From assembly GCA_004292955.1 (NCBI GenBank), contig RDXX01000011.1:323194-387193 (forward strand): 64,000 nt of DNA, read 5' to 3'. Below the pieces are notes generated by a model. The model worked only from the letters and a program-made list of their open reading frames with translations. It did no database searches and was not told the origin of the DNA. Of the stretch, positions 17,539 through 26,500 are shown one piece after another (position 1 is the stretch's first letter; the number at the start of each line of letters is the position of its first letter). The stretch comes from Oscillatoriales cyanobacterium (lineage in GTDB: Bacteria; Cyanobacteriota; Cyanobacteriia; Cyanobacteriales; Microcoleaceae). Position numbers and translations under genes: made by a program.

Positions 17539-19641
17539 ATGTCTAAATTGATTCCACAATCTCCGATTAAACTGCGACGGTATCTATTTTCTTCGCTCAA
17601 AGGTCGATCGCTCGTCACCTTCACCCTCAGCCTGATTACCTCCCTCTCGGCTATTACCCCAGCCTTGGCTGCGCTTCCTCGCAATCCCGACAAAGAGGAA
17701 ACTTGCGACATTCTCGTAGCCGGTGGCGGGCTAGCAGGTGCTGCTACCGCCTACGAAGGTTTGCTGGCGGGGCGCACCGTTTGCATCACCGAAATTACTG
17801 ACTGGCTGGGCGGTCAAATTTCCTCCCAGGGAACCTCCGCACTAGATGAAAGAGACACTCAGCGATCGCTCTTATTTTACCCGCGCGGCTACCTAGAACT
17901 GCGGCAGCGCATCAAGGAACATTACGGGAGACTAAATCCCGGCGGCTGTTGGGTTAGCTATTCCTGTTTTATGCCCTACAACGGCCACAAAATTCTATCT
18001 GACATTTTGCAAGATGCCGCAGAAAAAGGCAAAGGGAAGCTGAAATGGTTTCCCAATACGGTGATTAAAGAACTAGCAGTTACTCCGGCCTCGGCGGGGA
18101 ATGCGGTTGGGGGCCAACAGATTAAAAGTGCGATCGGCATTCAACACAAACCAGCCGCCAACACCCCGCCAATCAACACCGAAACTCTGTCTCAAACCAT
18201 CGAAGATGCCTATCGCTACGAAAACTCGGCGCGATTTAACAAAACTATTATTCGGTTTACTTCCAAACCACCAAACCAGTCAAAATCCCAACCGAGAGGT
18301 GCAGATTGGTTCGTGGTAGATGCGACTGAAACAGGCGAATTAATCGGACTTGCCGATGTTCCCTACCGCCTGGGAATTGACCCGCGTTCTCCTCTGGAAC
18401 CTTCCTCCGCCAGCCCCAACGGCGACACTTACTGCACCCAAGGTTTTACCTACACTTTTGCCATGGAGGCAACGAAGGAACCGCAGCAGCACCAACAGCC
18501 GTCTTTCTATCAACAATACGCTCCTTACTACAGTTATGAATTAGCGAGATTAGCTAGTTTTCCGCTAGTTTTTAGCTACCGCCAAATTAGGAGCATGAGA
18601 CCGGATGAGCCGCGCCCTGCCGACCCGAAGCAATTCCCGATTTATCCTGGGGATATTTCCATGCAAAACTGGACGTGGGGGAATGATTACCGTCCCGGTT
18701 CTGCCGAGGATAATTTAATTTATTCTCGATCGCAATTGGCAGCAAACGGTCAACTGCAACCGGGTGGCTGGATGGGCGGTTTGCGCGCGGAAACTTTGCG
18801 CCGCGGTGAAGAGAATGCGAAAGGATATTTCTACTGGCTGGTAGCAGGAACCACTGACTCGCAATTAGGTAATGGAGTGAAAAAGCCTTATCCTAACAAT
18901 CGCTTTTTGAGCGGCTTGGATTCGCCCATGGGGACGGTTCACGGACTTTCTAAGTATCCTTATATGCGGGAGGGGCGGCGGATTATTGGGCGGCCGACTT
19001 TTACTCAACCTCAAGGTTTTACGGTGTGGGAAGTTGATATGTCTCGCAATGATTTTAAGACGGATTTTTACCGCCAGAATTTGTCGGAACAAGAGTATCG
19101 CAATTTGTGGCTGGCTTTGGGAGGCTTGAATGCGCCGGCTTTGGCTGTGGGAATTCAGTCTGTTGAGGAGACAAAATCGCGATCGCGCGCCACGATTTAT
19201 CCTGATAGTGTAGGTATCGGTCATTATGCGATCGACTTTCACCCCTGCATGACCAACAGCCCGCCAGAAGCACCGGGAAACACCGAACGCGAAGGCACTC
19301 GCAAAGGTCAAGGATCGGCTTATCCGTTCCAAATTCCCCTGCGGGCAATGATTCCTCAGAAGATTGACAATATGTTAGTGGCGGGTAAAAGTATTGCTGT
19401 CAGCCACACGGCAGCGGCTGCTTATCGAGTGCATTCCTTTGAATGGTCTGCTGGGGCTGCTGCGGGAGTTACGGCTGCTTTTTCCCTAGAAAAGGGGATT
19501 TTACCCTATGAATTGGTGGACGAATTGCCCTCCCGCGAGCCAAATTTGGAGGCGTTGCAGTTGCGGTTGCAGCAAAATAAGAATCCGATCGCATTTCCGG
19601 GTACTTCTATCTTCAATAGTTCGTGGCAAAACTGGAAATAA
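17539..19641 (+). CDS. Exported FAD-dependent oxidoreductase
   Basis: A 700-residue protein with an N-terminal signal peptide (basic start, hydrophobic VTFTLSLITSLSAITPALA, likely cleavage after ALA), so it probably acts in the periplasm or thylakoid lumen. The dinucleotide-binding motif is ILVAGGGLAGAATAYEGL near residue 60, followed by ITEITDWLGGQISSQGTSAL, typical of the FAD-dependent oxidoreductase family PF12831. C-terminal FAD contacts appear in DNMLVAGKSIAVSHTAAAAY and HSFEWSAGAAAGVTAAFSL. The substrate is unknown. A twin-arginine is not evident in the leader, although RR occurs early (KLRRYLFSS), so Tat export is possible since FAD is loaded before export. Confidence 0.87.
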   Translation: MSKLIPQSPIKLRRYLFSSLKGRSLVTFTLSLITSLSAITPALAALPRNPDKEETCDILVAGGGLAGAATAYEGLLAGRTVCITEITDWLGGQISSQGTSALDERDTQRSLLFYPRGYLELRQRIKEHYGRLNPGGCWVSYSCFMPYNGHKILSDILQDAAEKGKGKLKWFPNTVIKELAVTPASAGNAVGGQQIKSAIGIQHKPAANTPPINTETLSQTIEDAYRYENSARFNKTIIRFTSKPPNQSKSQPRGADWFVVDATETGELIGLADVPYRLGIDPRSPLEPSSASPNGDTYCTQGFTYTFAMEATKEPQQHQQPSFYQQYAPYYSYELARLASFPLVFSYRQIRSMRPDEPRPADPKQFPIYPGDISMQNWTWGNDYRPGSAEDNLIYSRSQLAANGQLQPGGWMGGLRAETLRRGEENAKGYFYWLVAGTTDSQLGNGVKKPYPNNRFLSGLDSPMGTVHGLSKYPYMREGRRIIGRPTFTQPQGFTVWEVDMSRNDFKTDFYRQNLSEQEYRNLWLALGGLNAPALAVGIQSVEETKSRSRATIYPDSVGIGHYAIDFHPCMTNSPPEAPGNTEREGTRKGQGSAYPFQIPLRAMIPQKIDNMLVAGKSIAVSHTAAAAYRVHSFEWSAGAAAGVTAAFSLEKGILPYELVDELPSREPNLEALQLRLQQNKNPIAFPGTSIFNSSWQNWK

Positions 19642-20054
19642 ATAAGAAGTCATTAGTCAGTTGTCATTAGTCAGAAGGAAGAGGGAAGAAGGAAAAAAGA
19701 GGATTGTTCCCATTCTCCCCCTGTCCCCCCTGTCCCCCCTCTCCCCCTCTCCCCCTCTCCCCCTCTCCCTCTCCCGTGCAGATTACCAAGAAAAATATTA
19801 AGCTAGCTAAAGGACAAGCGATCGACAGCTCGGAACAACAAACCCGTTTTTCCCCAAAAAACCCAATATTTGCCGTTTTTTGCTTTTATAGCAATCGCCC
19901 CAGCGATGAGGACATAAATAACCTCATGAATAGAGCCTCCTAACCCATAGCATCAACGGTTTGATTTCCTGACTGTGCAACTGTCAACTGTCCACTGTCA
20001 ACTGTCCACTGCTATACCCGCCCTCAAATCACAAAATTACCTGACATTCAATAC
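19642..20054. other. Gene-free repeat-rich spacer
   Basis: It contains AGTCATT-type heptamers (about 19655-19675), a pyrimidine tract of CCCCTCT/CCCCCTGT units (about 19710-19775) and (CAACTGT/CCACTGT)n at 19977-20012 before the aminopeptidase gene. No gene is supported; a 79-codon frame starting in the pyrimidine tract is low-complexity. Confidence 0.6.
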
Positions 20055-20882
20055 ATGAATATTTTTAGCAGTCTGCTTTCTGGCCCAACTAAAGAACCCC
20101 AAGTCACAAAACAGCGTCGAGGCATTGAAATTAAGTCTGAACGCGAAATCGAAATAATGCGGCAAGCAGCGAAAATTGTCGCCACGGTTCTGAAAGAAAT
20201 TTCTCAACTTGTAAAACCGGGAATGACTACTGCTGATTTGGATGTTTATGCCGAAAGACGCATCCGTGAAATGGGTGCAACTCCAAGTTTTAAAGGTTAT
20301 CACGGTTTTACTGGTTCAATTTGTTCTAGCATTAATAACGAAGTTGTTCACGGCATCCCCAGCCCTAAAAAAGTAATTCGATCCGGAGATGTTCTCAAAG
20401 TAGATACGGGAGCATATTATCAAGGTTTTCACGGCGATTCTTGCATCACGATCGCAGTTGTGGAAGTGACACCGGAATCGGCAAAATTAATTAGAGTTGC
20501 AGAAGAAGCTCTCTATAAAGGTATCGAACAAGTCAAGGCTGGTGCTTATTTGCTCGATCTCGCTGGTGCGATCGAAGATCATGTCAAAAGCAACGGTTTT
20601 AGCATTGTTGAGGAGTTTACAGGCCACGGTGTCGGGCGCAATTTGCACGAGGAACCGTCGGTTTTCAATTTCCGCACCCGCGAAATGCCTAACGTGAAAT
20701 TGCGATCGGGTATGACATTGGCGATCGAACCGATTTTGAATGCAGGTTCTAAGTACACTCGGACGCTTGCTGACAAGTGGACTGCTGTAACGGTTGACAA
20801 TGCTATGTCTGCTCAGTTCGAGCATACTGTGTTGGTGACGGATACCGGTTATGAAATTTTGACCGATCGTTCAAAAGTTTAA
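20055..20882 (+). CDS. map: Type I methionine aminopeptidase
   Basis: Removes the initiator methionine from nascent proteins in the cytosol. A 275-residue pita-bread-fold enzyme; the five metal ligands are recognisable: D in [18 protein letters not shown] (two Asp), H in [17 protein letters not shown] in [11 protein letters not shown], and E in [12 protein letters not shown]. The substrate His lies in [14 protein letters not shown] 25-residue N-terminal extension precedes the catalytic core ([19 protein letters not shown]), as in several cyanobacterial paralogues. It is a single gene followed by a repeated segment and Rre1 downstream. Confidence 0.95.
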   Translation: MNIFSSLLSGPTKEPQVTKQRRGIEIKSEREIEIMRQAAKIVATVLKEISQLVKPGMTTADLDVYAERRIREMGATPSFKGYHGFTGSICSSINNEVVHGIPSPKKVIRSGDVLKVDTGAYYQGFHGDSCITIAVVEVTPESAKLIRVAEEALYKGIEQVKAGAYLLDLAGAIEDHVKSNGFSIVEEFTGHGVGRNLHEEPSVFNFRTREMPNVKLRSGMTLAIEPILNAGSKYTRTLADKWTAVTVDNAMSAQFEHTVLVTDTGYEILTDRSKV

Positions 20883-20916
20883 TTGGGAAGGCTTTAAGAA
20901 TAGACAAGATTTTCAA

Positions 20917-21045
20917 CAGTTGACAGTTGACAGTTGAAGAACGACCTCTACCTTTAAGTCCGAGGATTGGAATAATCAATAGTCTGATTTTAATTTCTCC
21001 CGATCGGGCTTTCAACCAATTCTTTCTGGTAAAAGTCTTTTTGAT
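20917..21045. repeat. Dispersed ~115-bp repeat, copy A
   Basis: Starts with CAGTTGA heptamers, then CGACCTCTACCTTTAAG and ends with CTTTCAACCAATTCTTTCTG. A diverged copy with the same heptamers and the same end is at 42925-43073, upstream of the DHNA-CoA thioesterase gene. Confidence 0.8.
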
Positions 21046-21074
21046 CAATTTTTCGGGCGACGATCTGAGCATCG

Positions 21075-21143
21075 TCCCACAACAATCATTTTTGTGGGAC
21101 GACGATCTGGAGAATCGCCCCAGAAAAAATGATTGTTGTGGGA
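21075..21143. repeat. Inverted repeat with 19-bp arms upstream of rre1
   Basis: TCCCACAACAATCATTTTT (21075-21093) is the exact reverse complement of 21125-21143, with a 31-bp loop carrying GACGATCTGG-type sequence also seen just before the left arm. It may be a transcript hairpin or a small element remnant. Confidence 0.75.
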
Positions 21144-21319
21144 TGGGCCGGAAAGCCAGTCCTAACTATTTTTGTAATCTTGTCTGTTGGATCGAAACCC
21201 AACTCAAAACTTTTGAGTTTAATCGCAATTTTTGGAGTTGCTTCTATAGATGGAGTGAAAAAATAGTTGAATTCGGCTAAATTAAAAGATAATAGTGGTA
21301 AAACGTAAGGGTAAGGGAT

Positions 21320-22012
21320 ATGTCAGCAAGACTATTATTGGTAGATGATGAACCGGGCTTGCGGGAAGCAGTACAAGCTTATTTGGAAGATAGCGATTTT
21401 TCGGTTGAGGTTGCCAGTAATGCTCGGGATGGCTGGGAACTCTTGCAGCAGATGAATCCGGATTTGGTGATTTCAGATATTATGATGCCGCAGGTGGACG
21501 GCTATCAGTTTCTCAAGCAAGTGCGGGAAGATCCTCGCTATAAGGCTTTGCCGGTGGTGTTTTTGACGGCTAAGGGGATGACTGGCGATCGCATTCAAGG
21601 CTATCAAGCAGGCTGCGATGCTTATCTTTCTAAACCCTTCGATCCCGACGAGTTAGTGGCAATTGTCACGAATTTGCTCGCCCGCCGCGCGGCGGCTAAG
21701 GAGACGGGCGGCAATGCTGAAAGTCCTGATATTGCTGCTTTGGCCAGCCAAATGGCGAGAATTGAGTCTTTGCTAAGCGGGCGGAGTGCGATCGTCCAAA
21801 GTAGTTCGTCGGTTAAAATTGATTTGACTCCGCGAGAGCAAAGTGTTTTGGATTTGGTTGCTCAAGGTTTGATGAATAAGGAAATTGCCCGCCGCTTGGA
21901 AACTAGCGTGCGGAATGTGGAAAAGTACGTCAGCCGTTTGTTTAGCAAAACTGGTACTAACAGCCGTACTGAGTTGGTTCGCTACGCTCTCGAACACGGT
22001 TTGACAAAGTAG
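21320..22012 (+). CDS. rre1: NarL/LuxR-type response regulator, Rre1/Ycf29
   Basis: A 230-residue two-component regulator. The receiver domain has the acidic pair in LLLVDDEPGLREAV, the phosphoacceptor Asp in PDLVISDIMMPQVDGYQFL, and the Lys in CDAYLSKPFDPDELV. The C-terminal LuxR-type helix-turn-helix is LTPREQSVLDLVAQGLMNKE followed by IARRLETSVRNVEKYVSRLF. The very conserved SKPFDPDELVAIV and the HTH match the cyanobacterial/plastid Rre1 (Ycf29) group, which in Synechocystis works with Hik34 and Hik2-type kinases in stress responses. A ribosome site (TAAGGG) precedes the ATG. No kinase gene is adjacent. Confidence 0.88.
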   Translation: MSARLLLVDDEPGLREAVQAYLEDSDFSVEVASNARDGWELLQQMNPDLVISDIMMPQVDGYQFLKQVREDPRYKALPVVFLTAKGMTGDRIQGYQAGCDAYLSKPFDPDELVAIVTNLLARRAAAKETGGNAESPDIAALASQMARIESLLSGRSAIVQSSSSVKIDLTPREQSVLDLVAQGLMNKEIARRLETSVRNVEKYVSRLFSKTGTNSRTELVRYALEHGLTK

Positions 22013-22101
22013 CAACCGTCTCGATTTTGCTGGTGGCTCTTCCTCGCCACTCTGCATTACCAGACTCTTCCTGGTAACGAGAATTCTGTCCAATCAATCA
22101 A

Positions 22102-22276
22102 GGTACGTAGTTGGGCTTCAGCCCTCTTTAGATATATAGCCTTTCGAGCGAAAGATGAGGTATGCCGATGTATGCTGCAACCCTTACGATGTCAAGCTTT
22201 TTCTCACAAAATTGCTCCGCGAACCTTTTAGAGAAAGGCTATATGTCCCAAGAGGGCTAAAGCCCAACTACGTACC
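22102..22276. repeat. Composite nested palindrome with GGGC/GCCC arms
   Basis: The left arm GGTACGTAGTTGGGCTTCAG (22102 on) pairs with the right arm ending at 22276 (GGGCTAAAGCCCAAC, ACGTACC). Inside it, TATAGCCTTTCGAGCGAAAG pairs with the segment ending GAGAAAGGCTATA. This is an inside-out version of the same modules seen at 14.7 and 43.7 kb. The rest of 22013-22522 holds a CTGGTAACGAG-type hairpin (22030-22081) and no convincing gene. Confidence 0.85.
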
Positions 22277-22522
22277 TATTTACCCTCCTTTCCAAAATTA
22301 CTTACAGGAAAACCTGATTGTTTAAGAGTTTTCAAGTAATCAATAGAAACGGGAAGAGTTAGCCGGATACCCTCCGTCAGGCAAACTTGCCCCGAAGTGT
22401 CACATATCGGGGTATATTTTCTCGAAAATAAGCGACGATTAAATAATAGCAGCGCAGTCAAGTAGCGGCCGATGTTTAAATTTATAGCAGCACCAAAATT
22501 TAGTTGATACTAGGAGGAGATT

Positions 22523-22900
22523 ATGAGGAAAAGCACGGCGCGACAAACGATAAGTGCAATGGTAGCACTGCCGATCGTACTAATTGCCAATAACACTCAA
22601 GTTTTAGCTACTGATACCGGTCAGAAAATCGAGCCAAACAAGCAAGTTTCTAATTTAGGTGATGAGCTTGATTTAGAGATGGCGGCACCAACCACAACAA
22701 TCCTCATTGAAGAAAGCGAAGATTGGGATCGACCTGATTTTTCAGCTACTAATTTAGATATGGAGATTGATAAAATTCTGATCGAAAATGCGATCGAAAA
22801 TGTGCAAGTTGTCATTGAGGAACCGCCGCCCGTAGTTTATCTCAGTGCGGCGAGGGGCCAGCAAAGCAGGGAATGCAAGATTTCAGCCGTTTGCGAATAA
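22523..22900 (+). CDS. Small exported acidic protein of unknown function
   Basis: A 125-residue protein with an excellent ribosome site (AGGAGGAG) and a clear N-terminal signal peptide (basic MRKSTARQ, hydrophobic ISAMVALPIVLIA, likely cleavage after QVLA). The mature part is strongly acidic (LGDELDLEMAAP, IEESEDWDRPDF, IDKILIENAIENVQVVIEEP) and ends with SRECKISAVCE, two cysteines that could form a disulfide or anchor. No family is recognised. It is likely periplasmic or cell-surface. The strong ribosome site contrasts with most neighbours and suggests high expression. Confidence 0.7.
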   Translation: MRKSTARQTISAMVALPIVLIANNTQVLATDTGQKIEPNKQVSNLGDELDLEMAAPTTTILIEESEDWDRPDFSATNLDMEIDKILIENAIENVQVVIEEPPPVVYLSAARGQQSRECKISAVCE

Positions 22901-23533
22901 CTGCATCAGATTTGTGGGATTTTTGGCGATTCCCTACGGGATAGCTACGCTTCACGACTTTTTTGCTCGGGAGAATGTGAGCCACCGAGGGTAAAAAAAA
23001 TCAGTAAAATCCGGTTGATTTTCCTGAGATTATGATAATAACAGAGTATGTATTTCTTCGGGTATGTTTTAAGGGCGATCGGCTAATATAATCGGACAGT
23101 TTCAGAGCTGAGGTACGGGCAGCTAAAAACAAGGTACGTTGTTGGGCTTTAGCCCTAAGAGTTTAATTGGTTATATAAGCTGTCAGGCATACCTCATCTT
23201 TTTGAGAAAGGCTATATTTATTATATCGTTGACCGTTGCATAGGAATGATTTAACCGCAGAGAACACAGAGGACACAGAGAGAGAATAGAACTCTGAATA
23301 ATTGTGATGTTAGAGGCTACTCCCGAATCCGATCCCCCCTAACCCCCCTTAATAAGGGGGGGACAAGAAATATCCTCAAAGTCCCCCTTCTTAAGGGGGA
23401 TTTAGGGGGATCGAGATATATGCAACTTCACATTAAATTGGTATCAACAGTCAACTGTCAACTGTCAACTGTCAACTGTCAACTATCAACTGTCAACTGA
23501 AAGCATCTATATCTATCAGGATTTTCAAATATT
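22901..23533. other. Gene-free repeat-rich spacer before the STAND gene
   Basis: It contains a composite palindrome (about 23129-23217: GGTACGTTGTTGGGCTTTAG, then CATACCTCAT and GAGAAAGGCTATA), a long hairpin of C- and G-runs (about 23331-23416; the element CCCCCTTAATAAGGGGG also found inside menD), and a (CAACTGT)n tract at 23449-23499. No gene is supported. Confidence 0.7.
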
Positions 23534-26500
23534 ATGGTTAATTCGCACTGCCACCAAGACACCGCAGCAGAGCAAAATAAAAGTGCGCTGCAAACTCTCT
23601 CCCGGACTCTTTCAATGTCTCAGGGGCAATTTTCGCTGATTTTGGTGCGGTGCAATTACAGTGCGATGCGAGAACAAACTGTACGGCAATTGCGGCAGCA
23701 GTCTGGTGTCGAGATTCGAGAAATTGTCCTCCCGAAATCTGTTAAAACTCTGTACACGACGATAGAAACCGAACTTGAAGGCAGCCAGCCTCAAGCTTTA
23801 ATGGTGTTTGGATTGGAATCGGTAAGTGCGATCGATCGCGTACTGACATCTACCAACTACGTCAGGGAAGAATTTCGCAATAATTTTCCCTTCCCAGTGG
23901 TGCTGTGGGTGACAGACAAAATCTTAAAAAAACTGATTCGGTTAGTCACAGATATCGAGACTTGGACGACAAGTGTTGAATTTGTGCTGGGCCCAGACGA
24001 GTTGGTGGATTTTTTGGGCAAAAGTTGCGATCGCATTTTTGCTAAGATTTTAGAAAGCGGCAAATGGCGTTTAAGTAACTCTGCCATTCTCGGAGCCAAT
24101 TCTTTAGCTGAATTAGAGTCGGCGAGACAAGACTTGCAAACTTGCAACATCAGGTTAGAACCAGCTATTGAAGCAAGCTTGCAATTTATTCGCGGTCGAG
24201 ACGAATATGCTGGTCATCGCATCCATGCAGCTCTTGAATTGTATCAAAAAAGTCTCAGTTTTTGGAAGTATCAAGTAGCATTTATCGGCCCAAAAACAGA
24301 ATTTAGCGATTTATTATTTACCGTTCACCCTGCACCAGTATTAGAGGGAATTCTAGTATTTCACATCGGTCTTTGCTACCGTTTTCAAGCAGAAAAACAC
24401 CGCAGTGGCAACCGTCCTTACTGGACGGAAGCTAAAAATTATTTTCAGCAATGTATTGATGTTCTCGAACGCGCGGGACAGCCGGATGCCGTCGGTATAT
24501 TCATCAATCAACTAGGCGAAGTATTGCAGCATTTAGAAGATTGGGATGCACTCTGGAATTTAGCTATCAAAGCTCGGAGGTTACATGAAAATATGGAAAA
24601 CTCAACAGTTAATTTGGCTCAAGATTACGGCTTTTTGGCTAGAGTAGCCTTAGAGCAAAAGAATTGGCAAGGGGCGAAAGAATGGGCTTTAGTCGCCCTA
24701 CAAGCTCTCAACTCAAAATTTGAAGCGACGGGACACGCAACGCCTCTAACATCGCAGCATCTAGGCTTATATCTGTTAATTTTAGCAGAGGCTCAGAGCG
24801 AGTTGGGCGAGATTGAGGAGGCGATCGCACATTTAGAGCTAGCTCGATCGCAAACCGAACCTTGCTACAACCCGCAACTGTATTTGCGGGTTTTAGAAAT
24901 GCTGCGAGGATTCTATTTTCAGCGGGGAGAATATCTCAAAGCATTTCAGCTTAAGCAAGATTATCGAGCGGTAGAACATACGTATCGCTTCCGAGCTTTT
25001 ATTGGAGCCGGAAAATTGCAGCCACACAGAGAAGCGATTAATCCCGCCGAAACAGTTGCCGCCGCTCCTACTATTGCTGACGAAATTACCGCTTCCGGTA
25101 GAGAAGCAGACCTCAATCGCTTGATATATAGGATGAACAATACCCCGGACAAACTGACAGTAATTTACGGTCAGTCTGGAGTTGGCAAAAGTTCAATTGT
25201 CACCGGGGGATTAGTGCCGGCTCTCAAGCAAAAAAAGATCGAAATGCGGACTGTTTTGCCTGTAGTGCTGCAAGTTTACAACAACTGGCCGCGGGAATTG
25301 ACCAGACAGTTATCTGCCGGGAAAGCTGAAATATTCGATCGCGAAATTTTCGATGCAGTACCGGGATCGGCTTCGGGAGATTTGAGCGCAGCAGGCGCAG
25401 CCAACGGCAATCTGCGGCAGGAATTTAACGGCGGCTCGGTTGGAGTAAATCAGGATCGGATTGAGCAGTCACAGCCTGTAGAAGTAATTGTCGAAAAACA
25501 GGCGATCGAATATGAGAAAATCATCAAAGAGTTGCAAACAAACTCAGAACATCTAGTAACTGTTCTGATATTTGACCAATTTGAAGAATTCTTTTTCGTG
25601 TGGAAAGAGCCTGCGGAAAGACAGATATTCTTTGATTTTTTGCGGGAATGCTTGACAATCAAGTATTTAAAAGTCGTCCTGTCTTTGCGGGAAGATTACC
25701 TGCACTATTTGCTGGAATTTTCCCGACCCAAAAACCCAACAAAATTTATCAACAATGATATTTTGGCGGACGTTCTCAGCAAAGATATTCTGTTTTATTT
25801 GGGTAATTTTTCCCAGGGCGATGCGCGAGCGGTAATTCGCACTTTAACTGAACGATCGCAGTTTTACTTAGAACCGGAGCTGATCGAAGAATTAGTCAAA
25901 GATTTAGCTGGAGAATTGGGAGAAGTCCGCCCGATCGAACTGCAACTTGTGGGCGCTCAACTCCAACAAGAGGACATTAGAACTTTAACTCAATATCAAG
26001 AACTGGGCAACAGTCCCCAACAAAAATTAGTCGAAAGATTTCTCGAAGAAGTCATCAAAGATTGCGGGCCAGAAAATGAAGGGGCTGCTCGCCGAATATT
26101 GTATTTTCTCACAGATGAAGATGAGATTCGCCCCCTGAAAACCCGCGCCGAATTAGCCTCCGATCTAGCGATATTTGCAGCCACTGATAAATTAGATTTA
26201 GTCTTAGAACTGTTAGTCAAATCCGGTTTAGTTTTTCGGTGGACTGAACTGCCGGCAGAGCTTTATCAGCTCGTTCACGACTATCTAGTTAGCTTCATCC
26301 GCCAGCAGCAGGAATTAGATAAAAAAGCAGAATTTGAGGAACTACGCAAGCAAAACCAAATTAACCGAGATGAAATTGAACAAATTCGTAAAGACAGAGA
26401 GCGAGATGCTTTGCTGTCGGAAGCTAGAGACAACCAGCGCTTAGCTAGAGACAAACAGCACCAAGCGGAAGCTCAACTTTATCAAACTCGGAGATGGCAA

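Noticed and set aside
17406..17711. N-terminal extension of the two-segment membrane protein
   Set aside because: It overlaps the start of the divergent FAD oxidoreductase, whose signal peptide is convincing, and adds non-conserved sequence.
19704..19943. 79-codon frame rich in Pro and Ser
   Set aside because: It is the translation of a pyrimidine repeat tract.
20927..21280. 117-codon plus-strand frame between map and rre1
   Set aside because: It covers a dispersed repeat and an inverted repeat; the composition is not protein-like and the start lies in heptamers.
22276..22461. 61-codon minus-strand frame (RLFSRKYTPICDTSGQVCL)
   Set aside because: Protein-like in part, but it has a TTG start, no ribosome site, and abuts a composite palindrome; too weak to call.
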